From contig JAFYUM010000010.1 in assembly GCA_017558505.1 (NCBI GenBank), positions 1 to 64,000 of the forward strand: DNA of 64,000 nucleotides, written 5' to 3'. The notes beneath the pieces are model-generated. The model was not told the origin of the DNA. It made no database searches and worked only from the letters and a program-made list of their open reading frames with translations. This document shows, piece after piece, positions 47,408 through 56,492 of the stretch. The translations under genes were made by a program, and so were the position numbers. Positions within the stretch are counted from its first letter, which is position 1; every line of letters starts with the position of its first letter. The stretch comes from Ruminococcus sp. (GTDB lineage Bacteria; Bacillota; Clostridia; Oscillospirales; Ruminococcaceae).

Positions 47408-48286
47408 TTACTTTTTCTTTCCGCCGCCGATTTCTGTATTCTTTGCAATTGATTCAAATTCACCTGAAGGATAAGCCTCGATGAAGTCCATAGCATTGCT
47501 GTCAAAATAGAACCAGATACAGAAAGCAACAAGTCCTGAGTTGTTCTTGATATTGATATTGAAGTCGATTGTATCGCCTTGTTTACAAGCAATATTATCG
47601 CCGTAGAATACCATTCCTGTTTCCTTTGAAACGTCGATTGCCTCAATCTTACCGTTATTTACACGGATTGTACCGTCAATTGTCTTTTCGGGATAAATAG
47701 CAACACCTGCAACGTCTGAAAGATCCGGAACGATTCTTACCTTGTAGTCACCATCCGGAATGTTTTCCTTAATCTTGAATGAAGCTGTAATCATTTCATT
47801 CTCAAAGAAGAAGTTCTCATCCTTTGAAATATCAAGCCACATTGCATATCTTCCGTCTTCTTTAGACACATAAGCAGGCTCTGTGGGCTTTTCAACAGGC
47901 TTTGTAACTATGCTTGTTACAATATTTGTAACCTTTACAGCTTCTGTTACAACTGCACCCTGTGCATCTGTAGCCTCCTGACCGTCAGCCTCTGTCACAG
48001 GAACGTATTCTGTTGCGGGCTGTCCGTCAGCCTCTGTTACTTCTTCAACCTCTGTTACAACTTCTGTAACGGGCTCTGCCTCTGTAGGAGCTTCAACAGG
48101 ATCCTCAGCATCAAGGTCAGCGTCGGGAGAGTTGAGTGAAAGTCCGTTATCAGCAGCGGCACCTACCTCAAATGGGTACTGCATGGGAGCGCTTGTTTCC
48201 TCTTTTTTGTTGCAGCCTGCAAATGTTGTTGAGGCTACGGCAAGTATGGCAAAAATTGCCACAATTCTCTTTGCAAAATTCTTCAT
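47408..48286 (-). CDS. Surface lipoprotein with Thr/Glu-rich linker and cohesin-like C-terminus
   Basis: A 292-residue protein. Signal and lipobox end at Cys25 (TFAGC), so it should be lipid-anchored outside the membrane. Residues about 45-140 are a low-complexity linker rich in Glu, Thr, Val, Pro with repeats of VTEADGQ. Residues about 145-280 are beta-rich. The last part, CKQGDTIDFNINIKN followed by FCIWFYFDSNAMDF, resembles the first strands of a cohesin (GDxVxVxVxxxN...YDSxxL), which would suit a cell-surface anchor for dockerin proteins; the remaining cohesin strands are not obvious. The start at 48286 is chosen over a TTG at 48295, which is too close to AAAGGA. Confidence 0.78.
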   Translation of the reverse strand: MKNFAKRIVAIFAILAVASTTFAGCNKKEETSAPMQYPFEVGAAADNGLSLNSPDADLDAEDPVEAPTEAEPVTEVVTEVEEVTEADGQPATEYVPVTEADGQEATDAQGAVVTEAVKVTNIVTSIVTKPVEKPTEPAYVSKEDGRYAMWLDISKDENFFFENEMITASFKIKENIPDGDYKVRIVPDLSDVAGVAIYPEKTIDGTIRVNNGKIEAIDVSKETGMVFYGDNIACKQGDTIDFNINIKNNSGLVAFCIWFYFDSNAMDFIEAYPSGEFESIAKNTEIGGGKKK

Positions 48287-48358
48287 GTTTTCCAAGTCCT
48301 TTCATATATATGTATTCTGAAACCTAAATCGTCAGAGGTACACTTGCACCTCAATTAT

Positions 48359-48387
48359 ATTATACACAACATATTCCGATTTGTCAA
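48359..48387 (-). promoter_or_regulatory. Consensus promoter of the lipoprotein gene
   Basis: Perfect TTGACA (48382-48387), 17-bp spacer, perfect TATAAT (48359-48364), leftwards. Confidence 0.87.
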
Positions 48388-48498
48388 GCGGCATAATGAA
48401 TTGTAATCTTTTATTTTCAAAAGCTTCATTCAATTTTCATCATATAAACACAAAGGCATACAGATAATACCAAATTTTTTTAAATCCAAAAATTTCTA

Positions 48499-48527
48499 TT
48501 GATTTTTTAAGAAAAATGATGTATAAT
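48499..48527 (+). promoter_or_regulatory. Sigma-A promoter of the HD-metY unit
   Basis: TTGATT 48499-48504, 17-bp spacer, perfect TATAAT 48522-48527. Confidence 0.75.
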
Positions 48528-48569
48528 AAGAAAAGTATACGTGCTGTCCTTTGGAGAAAGGGGTATTTT

Positions 48570-49082
48570 ATGCTTAAAGCAATATGCTCAAGAAAAGAGC
48601 TTACTCTTTGCAGATATTACAGCTGTATCAGCGATATTGTTGATTTGCCTGAAATTATCCGCCTTAAAAAGATTACGCATCATATCTCCACAACGAGATT
48701 TCAGCATTGTTTAAACGTATCCTATCACGGATATGTCATATGCCGTTTTCTTGGACTTGACGCACGTTCGGCTGCAAGAGCAGGACTTTTACACGACCTT
48801 TTCTACTACGACAGACAGGAATACAATGTCAGCCGTAAGAAGCATCAGCCGAAGCACAGCCGCTGTCACTCGGATATAGCACTGAAAAACGCCATGAAGC
48901 TCATATCAGTCAACCCGAAGGAATATGATATGATAGTGAAGCATATGTGGCCTGCTACCATTGCTTTCCCAAAATACAGGGAAACATATATCATAACGCT
49001 GGTGGACAAATACTGTGCAGTACTTGAATTCTGCATACCAAAATTCAAGAAATTCATAAAATTCAGGAGGACAAACCAATGA
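48570..49082 (+). CDS. HD-domain phosphohydrolase
   Basis: A 170-residue cytosolic protein with a complete HD metal site: His in RFQHCLNVSYH near residue 46, His-Asp in AGLLHDLFYYD near residue 74, and Asp in TLVDKYCAV near residue 148. Family members hydrolyse phosphate esters, often nucleotides; the substrate is unknown. The start at 48570 (MLKAICSRKE) follows AAAGGGG; the 18-codon upstream extension overlaps the promoter -10. Its stop overlaps the metY start (ATGA), so translation is coupled to a methionine-synthesis gene. Confidence 0.88.
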   Translation: MLKAICSRKELTLCRYYSCISDIVDLPEIIRLKKITHHISTTRFQHCLNVSYHGYVICRFLGLDARSAARAGLLHDLFYYDRQEYNVSRKKHQPKHSRCHSDIALKNAMKLISVNPKEYDMIVKHMWPATIAFPKYRETYIITLVDKYCAVLEFCIPKFKKFIKFRRTNQ

Positions 49083-50347
49083 ACATTGAAACAAAATGTC
49101 TGCATTCAGGCTACACACCTAAAAATACGGAGCCGAGAGTTGTACCGATTGTACAGAGTACAACTTATGTCTACGACTCAACAGACGATGTAGCTGCTGT
49201 ATTCGACGACCCCACAAAGAGCCTTATTTACTCACGCTTTGAAAATCCCACAGTAATGGCTGTTGAGGACAAAATCGCCGCATTAGAGGGCGGTATCGGC
49301 GCTATGTGTACATCAAGCGGTCAGGCTGCTTCAATGTGTTCATTGCTGAATATTCTTCAGGCAGGCGATAGCTTTATTTCCACAACTACAATTTACGGCG
49401 GAACTGTTAACCTTTTCGCAGTAACTCTTAAAAAACTTGGAATTGAATGTATTTTCGTTTCTCCCGATGCAACAGAGGAGGAAATTCAGGCTGCATTCAA
49501 ACCCAATACAAAGGCAGTTTTTGGCGAAACTCTGGCAAATCCCGCACTTTCAGTGCTTGATATTGAGAAGTTTGCAAAAATCGCTCATAAGAATGATGTT
49601 CCCCTTATTATTGACAATACATTCCCCACACCTATTCTCTGCCGTCCTATTGAACACGGTGCGGATATTGTAATCCACTCCACATCAAAGTATATGGACG
49701 GTCACGCTGTACAGGTCGGCGGTGTTATTGTTGATTCAGGTAACTTCAACTGGGCAAACGGCAAATTCCCCGAATTCACAGAGCCTGACGAGAGCTATCA
49801 TGGCATAATTTACACAGAAACATACGGAAAAGCCGCATACATAATCAAGGCAAGAATGCAGCTTATGAGAGATTTAGGCTGCTATCCTGCTGCACAGTCC
49901 GCATTCTATCTCAATTTAGGACTTGAAACCCTTGCTATCAGAATGAAGCAGTACTGCGAAAATGCAAAGATTGTAGCTGAATATCTTGAAGCAAATGAAA
50001 TGGTTGAGTCTGTAAATTATCCGGGATTAAAGAGCAGCCCTTACTATGACCTTGCACAGAAGTATCTCCCACTTGGTTCAAGCGGCGTAATTTCCTTTGT
50101 TATCAAGGGCGGACGTGATACAGCTGTTAAGTTTATGGACTCCCTCAGCCTTGCTTCAAACGAAGTTCACGTTGCTGATATCCGCACCTGCGTCCTTCAC
50201 CCTGCAAGTGCAACTCACCGTCAGCTTACAGACGAACAGCTTGTAGCCTGCGGAATAAACGGAGGTATGATTCGTTTCTCCGTTGGACTTGAAAATGTAA
50301 ACGATATTCTCGATGACCTTAAAAAGGCATTTGAGGCTATAAAGTAA
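49079..50347 (+). CDS. metY: O-acetylhomoserine sulfhydrylase (Cys/Met metabolism PLP enzyme)
   Basis: A 422-residue PLP enzyme. Motifs: TKCLHSGYTP at the N-terminus, VPIVQSTTYVYDS, SRFENPTV, ALEGGIGAMCTSSGQAA (as two blocks), LIIDNTFPTP and the PLP Lys in IHSTSKYMDGHA near residue 205. Length and motifs fit MetY (direct sulfhydrylation to homocysteine) better than MetB/MetC, though specificity within the family cannot be proven by eye. AGGAGG lies inside the end of the HD gene. It completes, with cysK and possibly the SulP transporter, a sulfur-assimilation theme. Confidence 0.92.
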   Translation: MNIETKCLHSGYTPKNTEPRVVPIVQSTTYVYDSTDDVAAVFDDPTKSLIYSRFENPTVMAVEDKIAALEGGIGAMCTSSGQAASMCSLLNILQAGDSFISTTTIYGGTVNLFAVTLKKLGIECIFVSPDATEEEIQAAFKPNTKAVFGETLANPALSVLDIEKFAKIAHKNDVPLIIDNTFPTPILCRPIEHGADIVIHSTSKYMDGHAVQVGGVIVDSGNFNWANGKFPEFTEPDESYHGIIYTETYGKAAYIIKARMQLMRDLGCYPAAQSAFYLNLGLETLAIRMKQYCENAKIVAEYLEANEMVESVNYPGLKSSPYYDLAQKYLPLGSSGVISFVIKGGRDTAVKFMDSLSLASNEVHVADIRTCVLHPASATHRQLTDEQLVACGINGGMIRFSVGLENVNDILDDLKKAFEAIK

Positions 50348-50357
50348 AAAATCATCC

Positions 50358-50636
50358 CGTTTAGCAGAATACCCGTATAGAAGTATTATGCAAATATTGT
50401 GGGGAAACTTTCTGAAGAAAGCTTCCCCCCCTTCAAAGACTTTCGATCTAAATTAAATCCCCATAGGGTACAGAAAAAACATAATTTTGAATTCACATCA
50501 AAATCTTCTGTGTACCCTATGGGGATTTAATTTTAAACTGAAAGTTTTAGGAAAGGAGTTTGAGGAATAACCCTTTTTCAAAAGGGTTTTCCTCAATAAT
50601 TTACACAAATACTTCCATATGGACATTCTGCTTAAT
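50358..50636. repeat. About 280-bp foldback (MITE-like) element
   Basis: Almost the whole metY-parC gap is one imperfect palindrome. The outer ends share AGCAGAAT in inverted orientation (50363-50370 and about 50623-50630). The inner arms hold AATTAAATCCCCATAGGG with its inverted copy (about 50451-50468 and 50513-50530). The tip is near 50485-50500. Each arm also has a private hairpin (50401-50428 and 50570-50591). No coding sequence inside. Confidence 0.85.
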
Positions 50637-50658
50637 GGTACGATTTTTTTGCTATACA

Positions 50659-52899
50659 TTAAAATGTCAGCTGATTTGAGTCGCCCAGTTCTTTGGCAGG
50701 CTTTCCTGCGGCAGGAACGGATTTAGCACAGTACTTTTCAAGCTCCGCCATATCCTCGGCAGAAACAATTTCAGCGGATTCAAGCACAGCTTTTTTGCGA
50801 AGGGTTATAACCTGAACGCCCTGTGAATTTCTCGAAGTCTTGGGCAGAATCATACCTGTATTGAACACAAGGGCATGACCGCTTGAAGTTCTCAGCAGAA
50901 TATCGCTGTCCTCGGCGGTGAAAATTGCCGCAATAAGAGGTGATTTGTCCGAAAAAGCATTGGCAAGTTTTTTGCGGTTTGTCTTTGTTTCATAGGATTT
51001 AAGGGGAATTTTAGAAGCCTTGCCGTTTTCAAAGAAGAAAATCATATAGCCGCTGTAATCCACAGTAGGCACAAGACATTTCAGATTTTCGCCCTCGTCA
51101 AAGCTTAATTTTGCAGGGATATAGTCGCCGAGCAGGCTTGCCTTGCTGTCCTCAAATGCGCTTGCCCTTGACTTATAAGCCTGTGCCTTATCTGTAAAGA
51201 AGATAAGCTCCGTCTTGTTTGTACTCTCAAAGGTCTGGCTGATGTAGTCCCCCTCTTTAATCTTCTGCTCACCGCTCATACGGAGTGACTGGGGAGTGAT
51301 TTTCTTGAAATATCCGCTTTCTGTCACAAAGAGATGAACTGGATAATCAGGAGTATCATCAATTTCGCCCTCGTCCTCAACATCGGTGATATAGTAGAAC
51401 TGAGTTCTTCTTGGCTGACCGTAATTCTTGATTACGTCCTTTAACTCCTTAACGATAATATTGCGGACTTTCTTCTTATCGCCGAGGATTTCCTCCATTT
51501 CGGCAATATCCTTTTTCAGCTGGTCAACATCGGCAATTCTGCGGAGAATGTACTCCTTATTGATATTTCTCAGCTTGATTTCAGCTACATATTCCGCCTG
51601 TATTTCGTCAATTCCGAAACCAATCATAAGATTTGGCACAACATCGGCTTCATTTTCCGTTTCACGGATAATTCTGATAGCCTTGTCAATATCAAGGAGA
51701 ATTTTTGCAAGAGCCTCCAGTAAATGAAGCTTTTCTTTTTTCTTCTGCAAATCGAAATATGTGCGGCGTTTTACACATTCCTCACGGAAAGCAACCCATT
51801 CTGTGAGGATTTCCCTTACGCCCATAACCTTCGGTGTACCTGCAATGAGGATATTGAAGTTACAGGGATAGCTGTCCTGTAATGGAGTAAGGCGGTAAAG
51901 CTTCTGCATAAGAGTGTCGGGATCAGTACCCCTTTTAAGGTCAATTGCGATTTTCAAGCCGTCAATGCCTGTTTCGTCACGGATATACGACACTTCACGG
52001 AGTTTACCCGATTTCACCAAATCCACAACCTTTGAAATGATAGCTTCAACTGTTGTAGAATATGGAATTTCCGTAATTTCAAGACAGTTTGAGGATTTAT
52101 CATAGCTGTACTTACAGCGGAGTTTTATGCTTCCGCGGCCTGTTTCGTATACCCTATTCAGTTCCGCTTCGTCATAGTAGAGGAAACCGCCGCCGGGGAA
52201 ATCAGGGCCTTTCAGAGTGCTGAGAATATCGTGTTCGGGATTTTTCATCAGCGCAATGGTAGTTTCGCATATTTCCTCAAGATTGAAAGGACATACATTA
52301 CTTGCCATTGATACGGCAATACCTGTATTTGCATTTACAAGAACAGTGGGGAATGTGGCAGGGAGCAAAGTAGGCTCCTGCATTGTATTATCGTAGTTGG
52401 GAACAAAATCAACAGTATCCTTATCAATGTCACGGAAAAGCTCCGCACATATTTTTTCCAGCTTAACCTCTGTATATCGTGAAGCAGCAGCTTTCATATT
52501 TGAAGAATACTGTTTTCCAAAAGTTCCCTTTGAGTCAACATATGGGTGAAGAAGCGCTTCATTTCCCCTTGTAAGACGAACCATTGTTTCGTAAATTGAC
52601 TGGTCGCCGTGGGGATTGAGTTTCATTGTTGCACCTACAACATTGGCGGATTTTGAACGCTCCTTGTCGGGGCTGAGCAATCCGCTTTTATACATCATAT
52701 ATAAAAGCTTACGGTGAGAGGGCTTGAAACCGTCAATTTCGGGCAATGCTCTCGATATAATAACGCTCATTGCGTAGGGCATATAATTCTTTTTCAGAGT
52801 ATCGGTTATAGTTTCGTCAACAATACTTCCCGAACCCTCAATATAAGCCTCGTGCTTGAAAGCAGACGGCTTCTTCGGTGTTTCTTTTTTACGCGGCAT
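50659..52899 (-). CDS. parC: DNA topoisomerase IV/gyrase subunit A, divergent type
   Basis: A 746-residue subunit that cuts and rejoins DNA. The breakage-reunion domain has GFKPSHRKLLYMMY, NPHGDQSIYETMVRL and catalytic Tyr142 in AAASRYTEV, then a coiled-coil gate. The C-terminal half is a beta-pinwheel with only weak repeats. At the quinolone-pocket positions the usual Ser and Asp/Glu are Gln100 and Glu104. It is clearly divergent from housekeeping GyrA, so it is the second type II enzyme of the cell (topoisomerase IV role inferred). GGAGGGG precedes the start, 16 bases after parE. Confidence 0.93.
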   Translation of the reverse strand: MPRKKETPKKPSAFKHEAYIEGSGSIVDETITDTLKKNYMPYAMSVIISRALPEIDGFKPSHRKLLYMMYKSGLLSPDKERSKSANVVGATMKLNPHGDQSIYETMVRLTRGNEALLHPYVDSKGTFGKQYSSNMKAAASRYTEVKLEKICAELFRDIDKDTVDFVPNYDNTMQEPTLLPATFPTVLVNANTGIAVSMASNVCPFNLEEICETTIALMKNPEHDILSTLKGPDFPGGGFLYYDEAELNRVYETGRGSIKLRCKYSYDKSSNCLEITEIPYSTTVEAIISKVVDLVKSGKLREVSYIRDETGIDGLKIAIDLKRGTDPDTLMQKLYRLTPLQDSYPCNFNILIAGTPKVMGVREILTEWVAFREECVKRRTYFDLQKKKEKLHLLEALAKILLDIDKAIRIIRETENEADVVPNLMIGFGIDEIQAEYVAEIKLRNINKEYILRRIADVDQLKKDIAEMEEILGDKKKVRNIIVKELKDVIKNYGQPRRTQFYYITDVEDEGEIDDTPDYPVHLFVTESGYFKKITPQSLRMSGEQKIKEGDYISQTFESTNKTELIFFTDKAQAYKSRASAFEDSKASLLGDYIPAKLSFDEGENLKCLVPTVDYSGYMIFFFENGKASKIPLKSYETKTNRKKLANAFSDKSPLIAAIFTAEDSDILLRTSSGHALVFNTGMILPKTSRNSQGVQVITLRKKAVLESAEIVSAEDMAELEKYCAKSVPAAGKPAKELGDSNQLTF

Positions 52900-52915
52900 A
52901 ACTAACTCCCCTCCT

Positions 52916-54895
52916 TTAGCTTATATCAGCCATTTCAAGATAATCTGCTCCGTATTCGGCGATATAATCCTTACGGCCCTGTAAATCGTCGCCAAGGAGC
53001 ATTTCAAAGATCTCCGCAGATTCACGTATATCGTCGGAAGTTACCTTGATAAGACGGCGGGTATCGGGGTTCATTGTAGTCAGGTTCATCATATCCGGTT
53101 CATTTTCACCAAGACCTTTTGAACGCTGAATGGTGTGCTTTTTATCCCCGATTTGTGCGAGAATACGCTGTTTTTCCTGCTCCGTATAGGCAAAATATGT
53201 CTTTTCCTTTGTGTTGATTTCAAAAAGAGGCGATTCTGCGATATATACGTATCCCTGCTCAATGAGAGTGGGAGTAAGACGATAGAGCATTGTGAGAATA
53301 AGAGTACGAATCTGGAAACCGTCAACATCGGCATCGGTACAGATTACGATTTTGCTCCAGCGGAAATTGTTTATATCAAAGGTGGAAAGTTCCTTATTTG
53401 CCTTTGATGTAACCTCAACTCCGCAGCCGAGAACCTTAATCAAATCCGTAATAATATCGCTTTTGAAAATCTTTGTGTATTCAGCTTTAAGGCAGTTCAG
53501 GATTTTACCACGAATAGGAATAACAGCCTGAAATTCAGAATCTCGTGCAAGCTTTACAGAGCCGAGAGCCGAGTCACCCTCCACTATATAAATCTCACGG
53601 CGGTTAATATCCTTTGTACGGCAGTCAACGAACTTTTCAACGCTGTTTGCAAGGTCAATTGTGCCTGTAAGCTTCTTTTTCATATTAAGACGAGTTTTTT
53701 CGGCATTTTCACGGCTTCTCTTGTTAAGGAGAATCTGCTCTGAAATACGCTTTGCCTCGTCGGGATTTTCTATGAAGTATACCTCCAGCTGATGACGGAG
53801 AAATTCCGTCATAGCTTCACGGATAAACTTATTTGTAATAGCCTTTTTCGTCTGGTTTTCATATGAAGTTACAGTTGAAAATGAAGATGAAACGAGGATA
53901 AGACATTCGTCAACGTCCTCATATTTAATCTTGCTTTCGTTCTTCTGATAGCCGTTTACCGACTTGATATAGCTGTCAATCTGTGCGGTAAATGCACGTT
54001 TTACGGCATCCTCGGGAGAACCGCCGTGTTCAAGGAAGCTGGAATTGTGATAATACTCCGTCAGCTTTGCTTTGTTTGAAAATGTAAGTGCCACATCAAG
54101 CTTTACTTTATATTCGGGCTTGTCCTCACGGTCTTTACCCTTTTTTTCGGCGGTCCAGTGCTGAACAGTAGTGAGAGCCTGCTCCCCTGCAATTTCGGTT
54201 ACATAGTCGGTTATGCCGTTTTCGTATATGAATTCAGTTTCGTTGAATCCTCCTGCTTCATTCTGAAAACGGAATAAAAAGAGGATATTTGGATTTACAA
54301 CGGCCTGTCTTTTCAGAATATCGTGGAAGTATTCCTCCGACACGTTAATATCTGTAAATACATCAAGGTCAGGACGCCAGCGTGTTTTTGTACCTGTCTG
54401 CTTTTTCTTTATTTCTTCCTTTTTGAGTCCGCCTACGTTGTTTCCCTTTTCAAAGTGGAGGTTATACTTGTAGCCGTCACGGATAACCTCAACGTCCATA
54501 TATTCAGAGGCAAACTGTGTTGCACAAAGTCCCAGACCGTTAAGACCGAGGGAATACTCATAGGACTCGGAAGATGCGTCATACTTTCCTCCTGCATAAA
54601 GTTCGCAGTAAACAAGCTCCCAGTTATAGCGTTTTTCGTTGTTGTTATAATCAACGGGACAACCACGTCCGAAGTCCTCAACTTCTATATCGTGATTGCG
54701 GTAATATGTTATGATGATTTTATTTCCATAGCCTGCACGTGCTTCGTCAATGGAGTTGGAAATAACCTCAAATATAGAATGTTCACAGCCGTCAAGACCG
54801 TCAGAGCCGAAAATAACCGCAGGTCTTTTACGTACCTTATCGGCACCTTTCAGCATGGTAATACTGTCGTTGCCGTAATCTTTTTTCTTAGCCAT
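52916..54895 (-). CDS. parE: DNA topoisomerase IV/gyrase subunit B, divergent type
   Basis: A 659-residue ATPase subunit. The GHKL domain has EVISNSIDEARAG (ATP-binding Glu, Asn, Asp) and EDFGRGCPVD, with GLNGLGLCATQFAS as the lid. The TOPRIM domain has IVEGDSALGSVKLARD, where Leu replaces the usual Gly of EGDSAGG, TDADVDGFQIRTL, and QRSKGLGENEPDMM. The C-terminal tail is short. These shared departures with the partner A subunit show a separate lineage from gyrase. AAAGGGG precedes the start. First gene of parE-parC with its own promoter. Confidence 0.93.
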   Translation of the reverse strand: MAKKKDYGNDSITMLKGADKVRKRPAVIFGSDGLDGCEHSIFEVISNSIDEARAGYGNKIIITYYRNHDIEVEDFGRGCPVDYNNNEKRYNWELVYCELYAGGKYDASSESYEYSLGLNGLGLCATQFASEYMDVEVIRDGYKYNLHFEKGNNVGGLKKEEIKKKQTGTKTRWRPDLDVFTDINVSEEYFHDILKRQAVVNPNILFLFRFQNEAGGFNETEFIYENGITDYVTEIAGEQALTTVQHWTAEKKGKDREDKPEYKVKLDVALTFSNKAKLTEYYHNSSFLEHGGSPEDAVKRAFTAQIDSYIKSVNGYQKNESKIKYEDVDECLILVSSSFSTVTSYENQTKKAITNKFIREAMTEFLRHQLEVYFIENPDEAKRISEQILLNKRSRENAEKTRLNMKKKLTGTIDLANSVEKFVDCRTKDINRREIYIVEGDSALGSVKLARDSEFQAVIPIRGKILNCLKAEYTKIFKSDIITDLIKVLGCGVEVTSKANKELSTFDINNFRWSKIVICTDADVDGFQIRTLILTMLYRLTPTLIEQGYVYIAESPLFEINTKEKTYFAYTEQEKQRILAQIGDKKHTIQRSKGLGENEPDMMNLTTMNPDTRRLIKVTSDDIRESAEIFEMLLGDDLQGRKDYIAEYGADYLEMADIS

Positions 54896-54948
54896 ATACT
54901 TTAATTTCCCCTTTCATAGATAATTCACGGGTTTTCTGTATCCTCAAA

Positions 54949-54977
54949 ATTATATCATAAATAAAAAAATTTTGCAA
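54949..54977 (-). promoter_or_regulatory. Sigma-A promoter for parE-parC
   Basis: TTGCAA (54972-54977), 17-bp spacer, TATAAT (54949-54954), leftwards, just past the stop of the MATE gene. Confidence 0.78.
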
Positions 54978-54984
54978 GTCTATT

Positions 54985-56391
54985 TTACTGATTTTCCGCC
55001 GTATCTACAATATTATTTATCCACAGATCGCTTTTAACCATAAAATATCCGATAATAACCTTTACAATTTCGGACAACGTAACCACCGCCCATAAAGGAC
55101 GTATATCCATATCCGTAAAATAGGACAGTATAAATGCAAGGGGAATCATAAGCAGAAATGTATAACCGAAATCAAAAAGGAATGTTATACCCGTTTTCCC
55201 GCCGCTTCTCAATGTGAAGTAACAGGCATTGGTATACGCCCAGAGGGGCATTGCAATTGCCTGTATGATTATCATATATGCCGCAAGACTGCGGATTTCA
55301 TCGGTTGTATTGTAAAGCCGTGGAAAAATATCGGCAAAAGGTATTACTATGATTGCCGCCACTACGGTTACAGCCACGCTGAAAAAAAGCAGCTTATCGT
55401 CGGTACTGCGAGCCTCCTTCAGCTTGTTTGCACCAAGCTTTGCTCCTACTATAATACCGATACAACAACCAAGCTGTATATAAATTGCTCCGAAAAGGTT
55501 TGTCATTGTACTTGAAATATTTCTTGCAGCCACAACATCAAGACCACGGACTGAATAGCACTGTGCGATTATTGACATACCTGCCGCCCACAAAAACTCA
55601 TTGCAAAGCAGAGGCAGACCTTTGATAAGCATTTTCCATACAAGCTCACGGGGAATTGTAAATCTGCGGAATATTCCAACAATAAATTTATTCTTTTTGG
55701 GATTTGCGTGAGTCCAGACAATAACCACAAGGGCTTCAATAAATTTCGCCGCAACTGTAGCAATTGCCGCACCCTTTACGCCCATTTCGGGGAAACCGAA
55801 TTTGCCGAAAATAAGGGCATAATCGAGGAATACATTGAACACAACCGCCGCCATTGAGCCAATCATAGGTATACGGGTTTCACCGCACTCACGGACTACA
55901 CTGGAATATGCCTGTCCTATACCAAAAGGAATAAGACCAATGAGCATATATAGCATATATTCCTTGCCGTATTTGAGGGTTTCAGCTATTCTTTCGGGAG
56001 CGTCATCCTTGCTTATAAAGAGATTTATAAGAGGCTCGCTGAAAAATCCGAATATTACCGCACCTATTGCAATAATCAGCGAAACGGCAATAAGTCGGTA
56101 TCTGAAAGTATATTTCTGTCCCTCATGGTCACCCTTTCCAAAAAACTGGGCACCGAATATGCTCGGACCTGCAACAGCTCCGAAAACTGTTATATTGAAC
56201 ACGAAGATATACTGATTAACTATAGAAACACCGTTCATCTGCTCCGTGCCGACTTGTCCCACCATTATATTATCAATAAGGCTTACAAAATTGGTAACAA
56301 GATTTTGCAGTATCATAGGAATTACCATAAAAAGCACATTTTTGTAGAACTGCTTGTCACCTATATATTTTTCTCTGAAATTTTTAAACAT
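54985..56391 (-). CDS. MATE family multidrug exporter
   Basis: A 468-residue protein with 12 hydrophobic segments in two halves. It opens IPMILQNLVTNFVSLIDNIMVGQVG, here read as two family blocks, and carries GVKGAAIATVAA near residue 210 and AARNISSTMTNLF in the second half. MATE proteins export drugs or metabolites with sodium or protons; the substrate is unknown. GGAGGG precedes the start. It is monocistronic, with a perfect promoter downstream of the hairpin array. Confidence 0.94.
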   Translation of the reverse strand: MFKNFREKYIGDKQFYKNVLFMVIPMILQNLVTNFVSLIDNIMVGQVGTEQMNGVSIVNQYIFVFNITVFGAVAGPSIFGAQFFGKGDHEGQKYTFRYRLIAVSLIIAIGAVIFGFFSEPLINLFISKDDAPERIAETLKYGKEYMLYMLIGLIPFGIGQAYSSVVRECGETRIPMIGSMAAVVFNVFLDYALIFGKFGFPEMGVKGAAIATVAAKFIEALVVIVWTHANPKKNKFIVGIFRRFTIPRELVWKMLIKGLPLLCNEFLWAAGMSIIAQCYSVRGLDVVAARNISSTMTNLFGAIYIQLGCCIGIIVGAKLGANKLKEARSTDDKLLFFSVAVTVVAAIIVIPFADIFPRLYNTTDEIRSLAAYMIIIQAIAMPLWAYTNACYFTLRSGGKTGITFLFDFGYTFLLMIPLAFILSYFTDMDIRPLWAVVTLSEIVKVIIGYFMVKSDLWINNIVDTAENQ

Positions 56392-56421
56392 ATATTCCCT
56401 CCGTTTTCTTTTCGCCTAAAG

Positions 56422-56450
56422 ATTATAACACTATATTTCGGGAATGTCAA
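56422..56450 (-). promoter_or_regulatory. Consensus promoter of the MATE gene
   Basis: Perfect TTGACA (56445-56450), 17-bp spacer, perfect TATAAT (56422-56427), leftwards. Confidence 0.87.
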
Positions 56451-56492
56451 GTCTTTTGAGCGATTAGCATTTAGCCGTTAGCTGTTAGCAAA

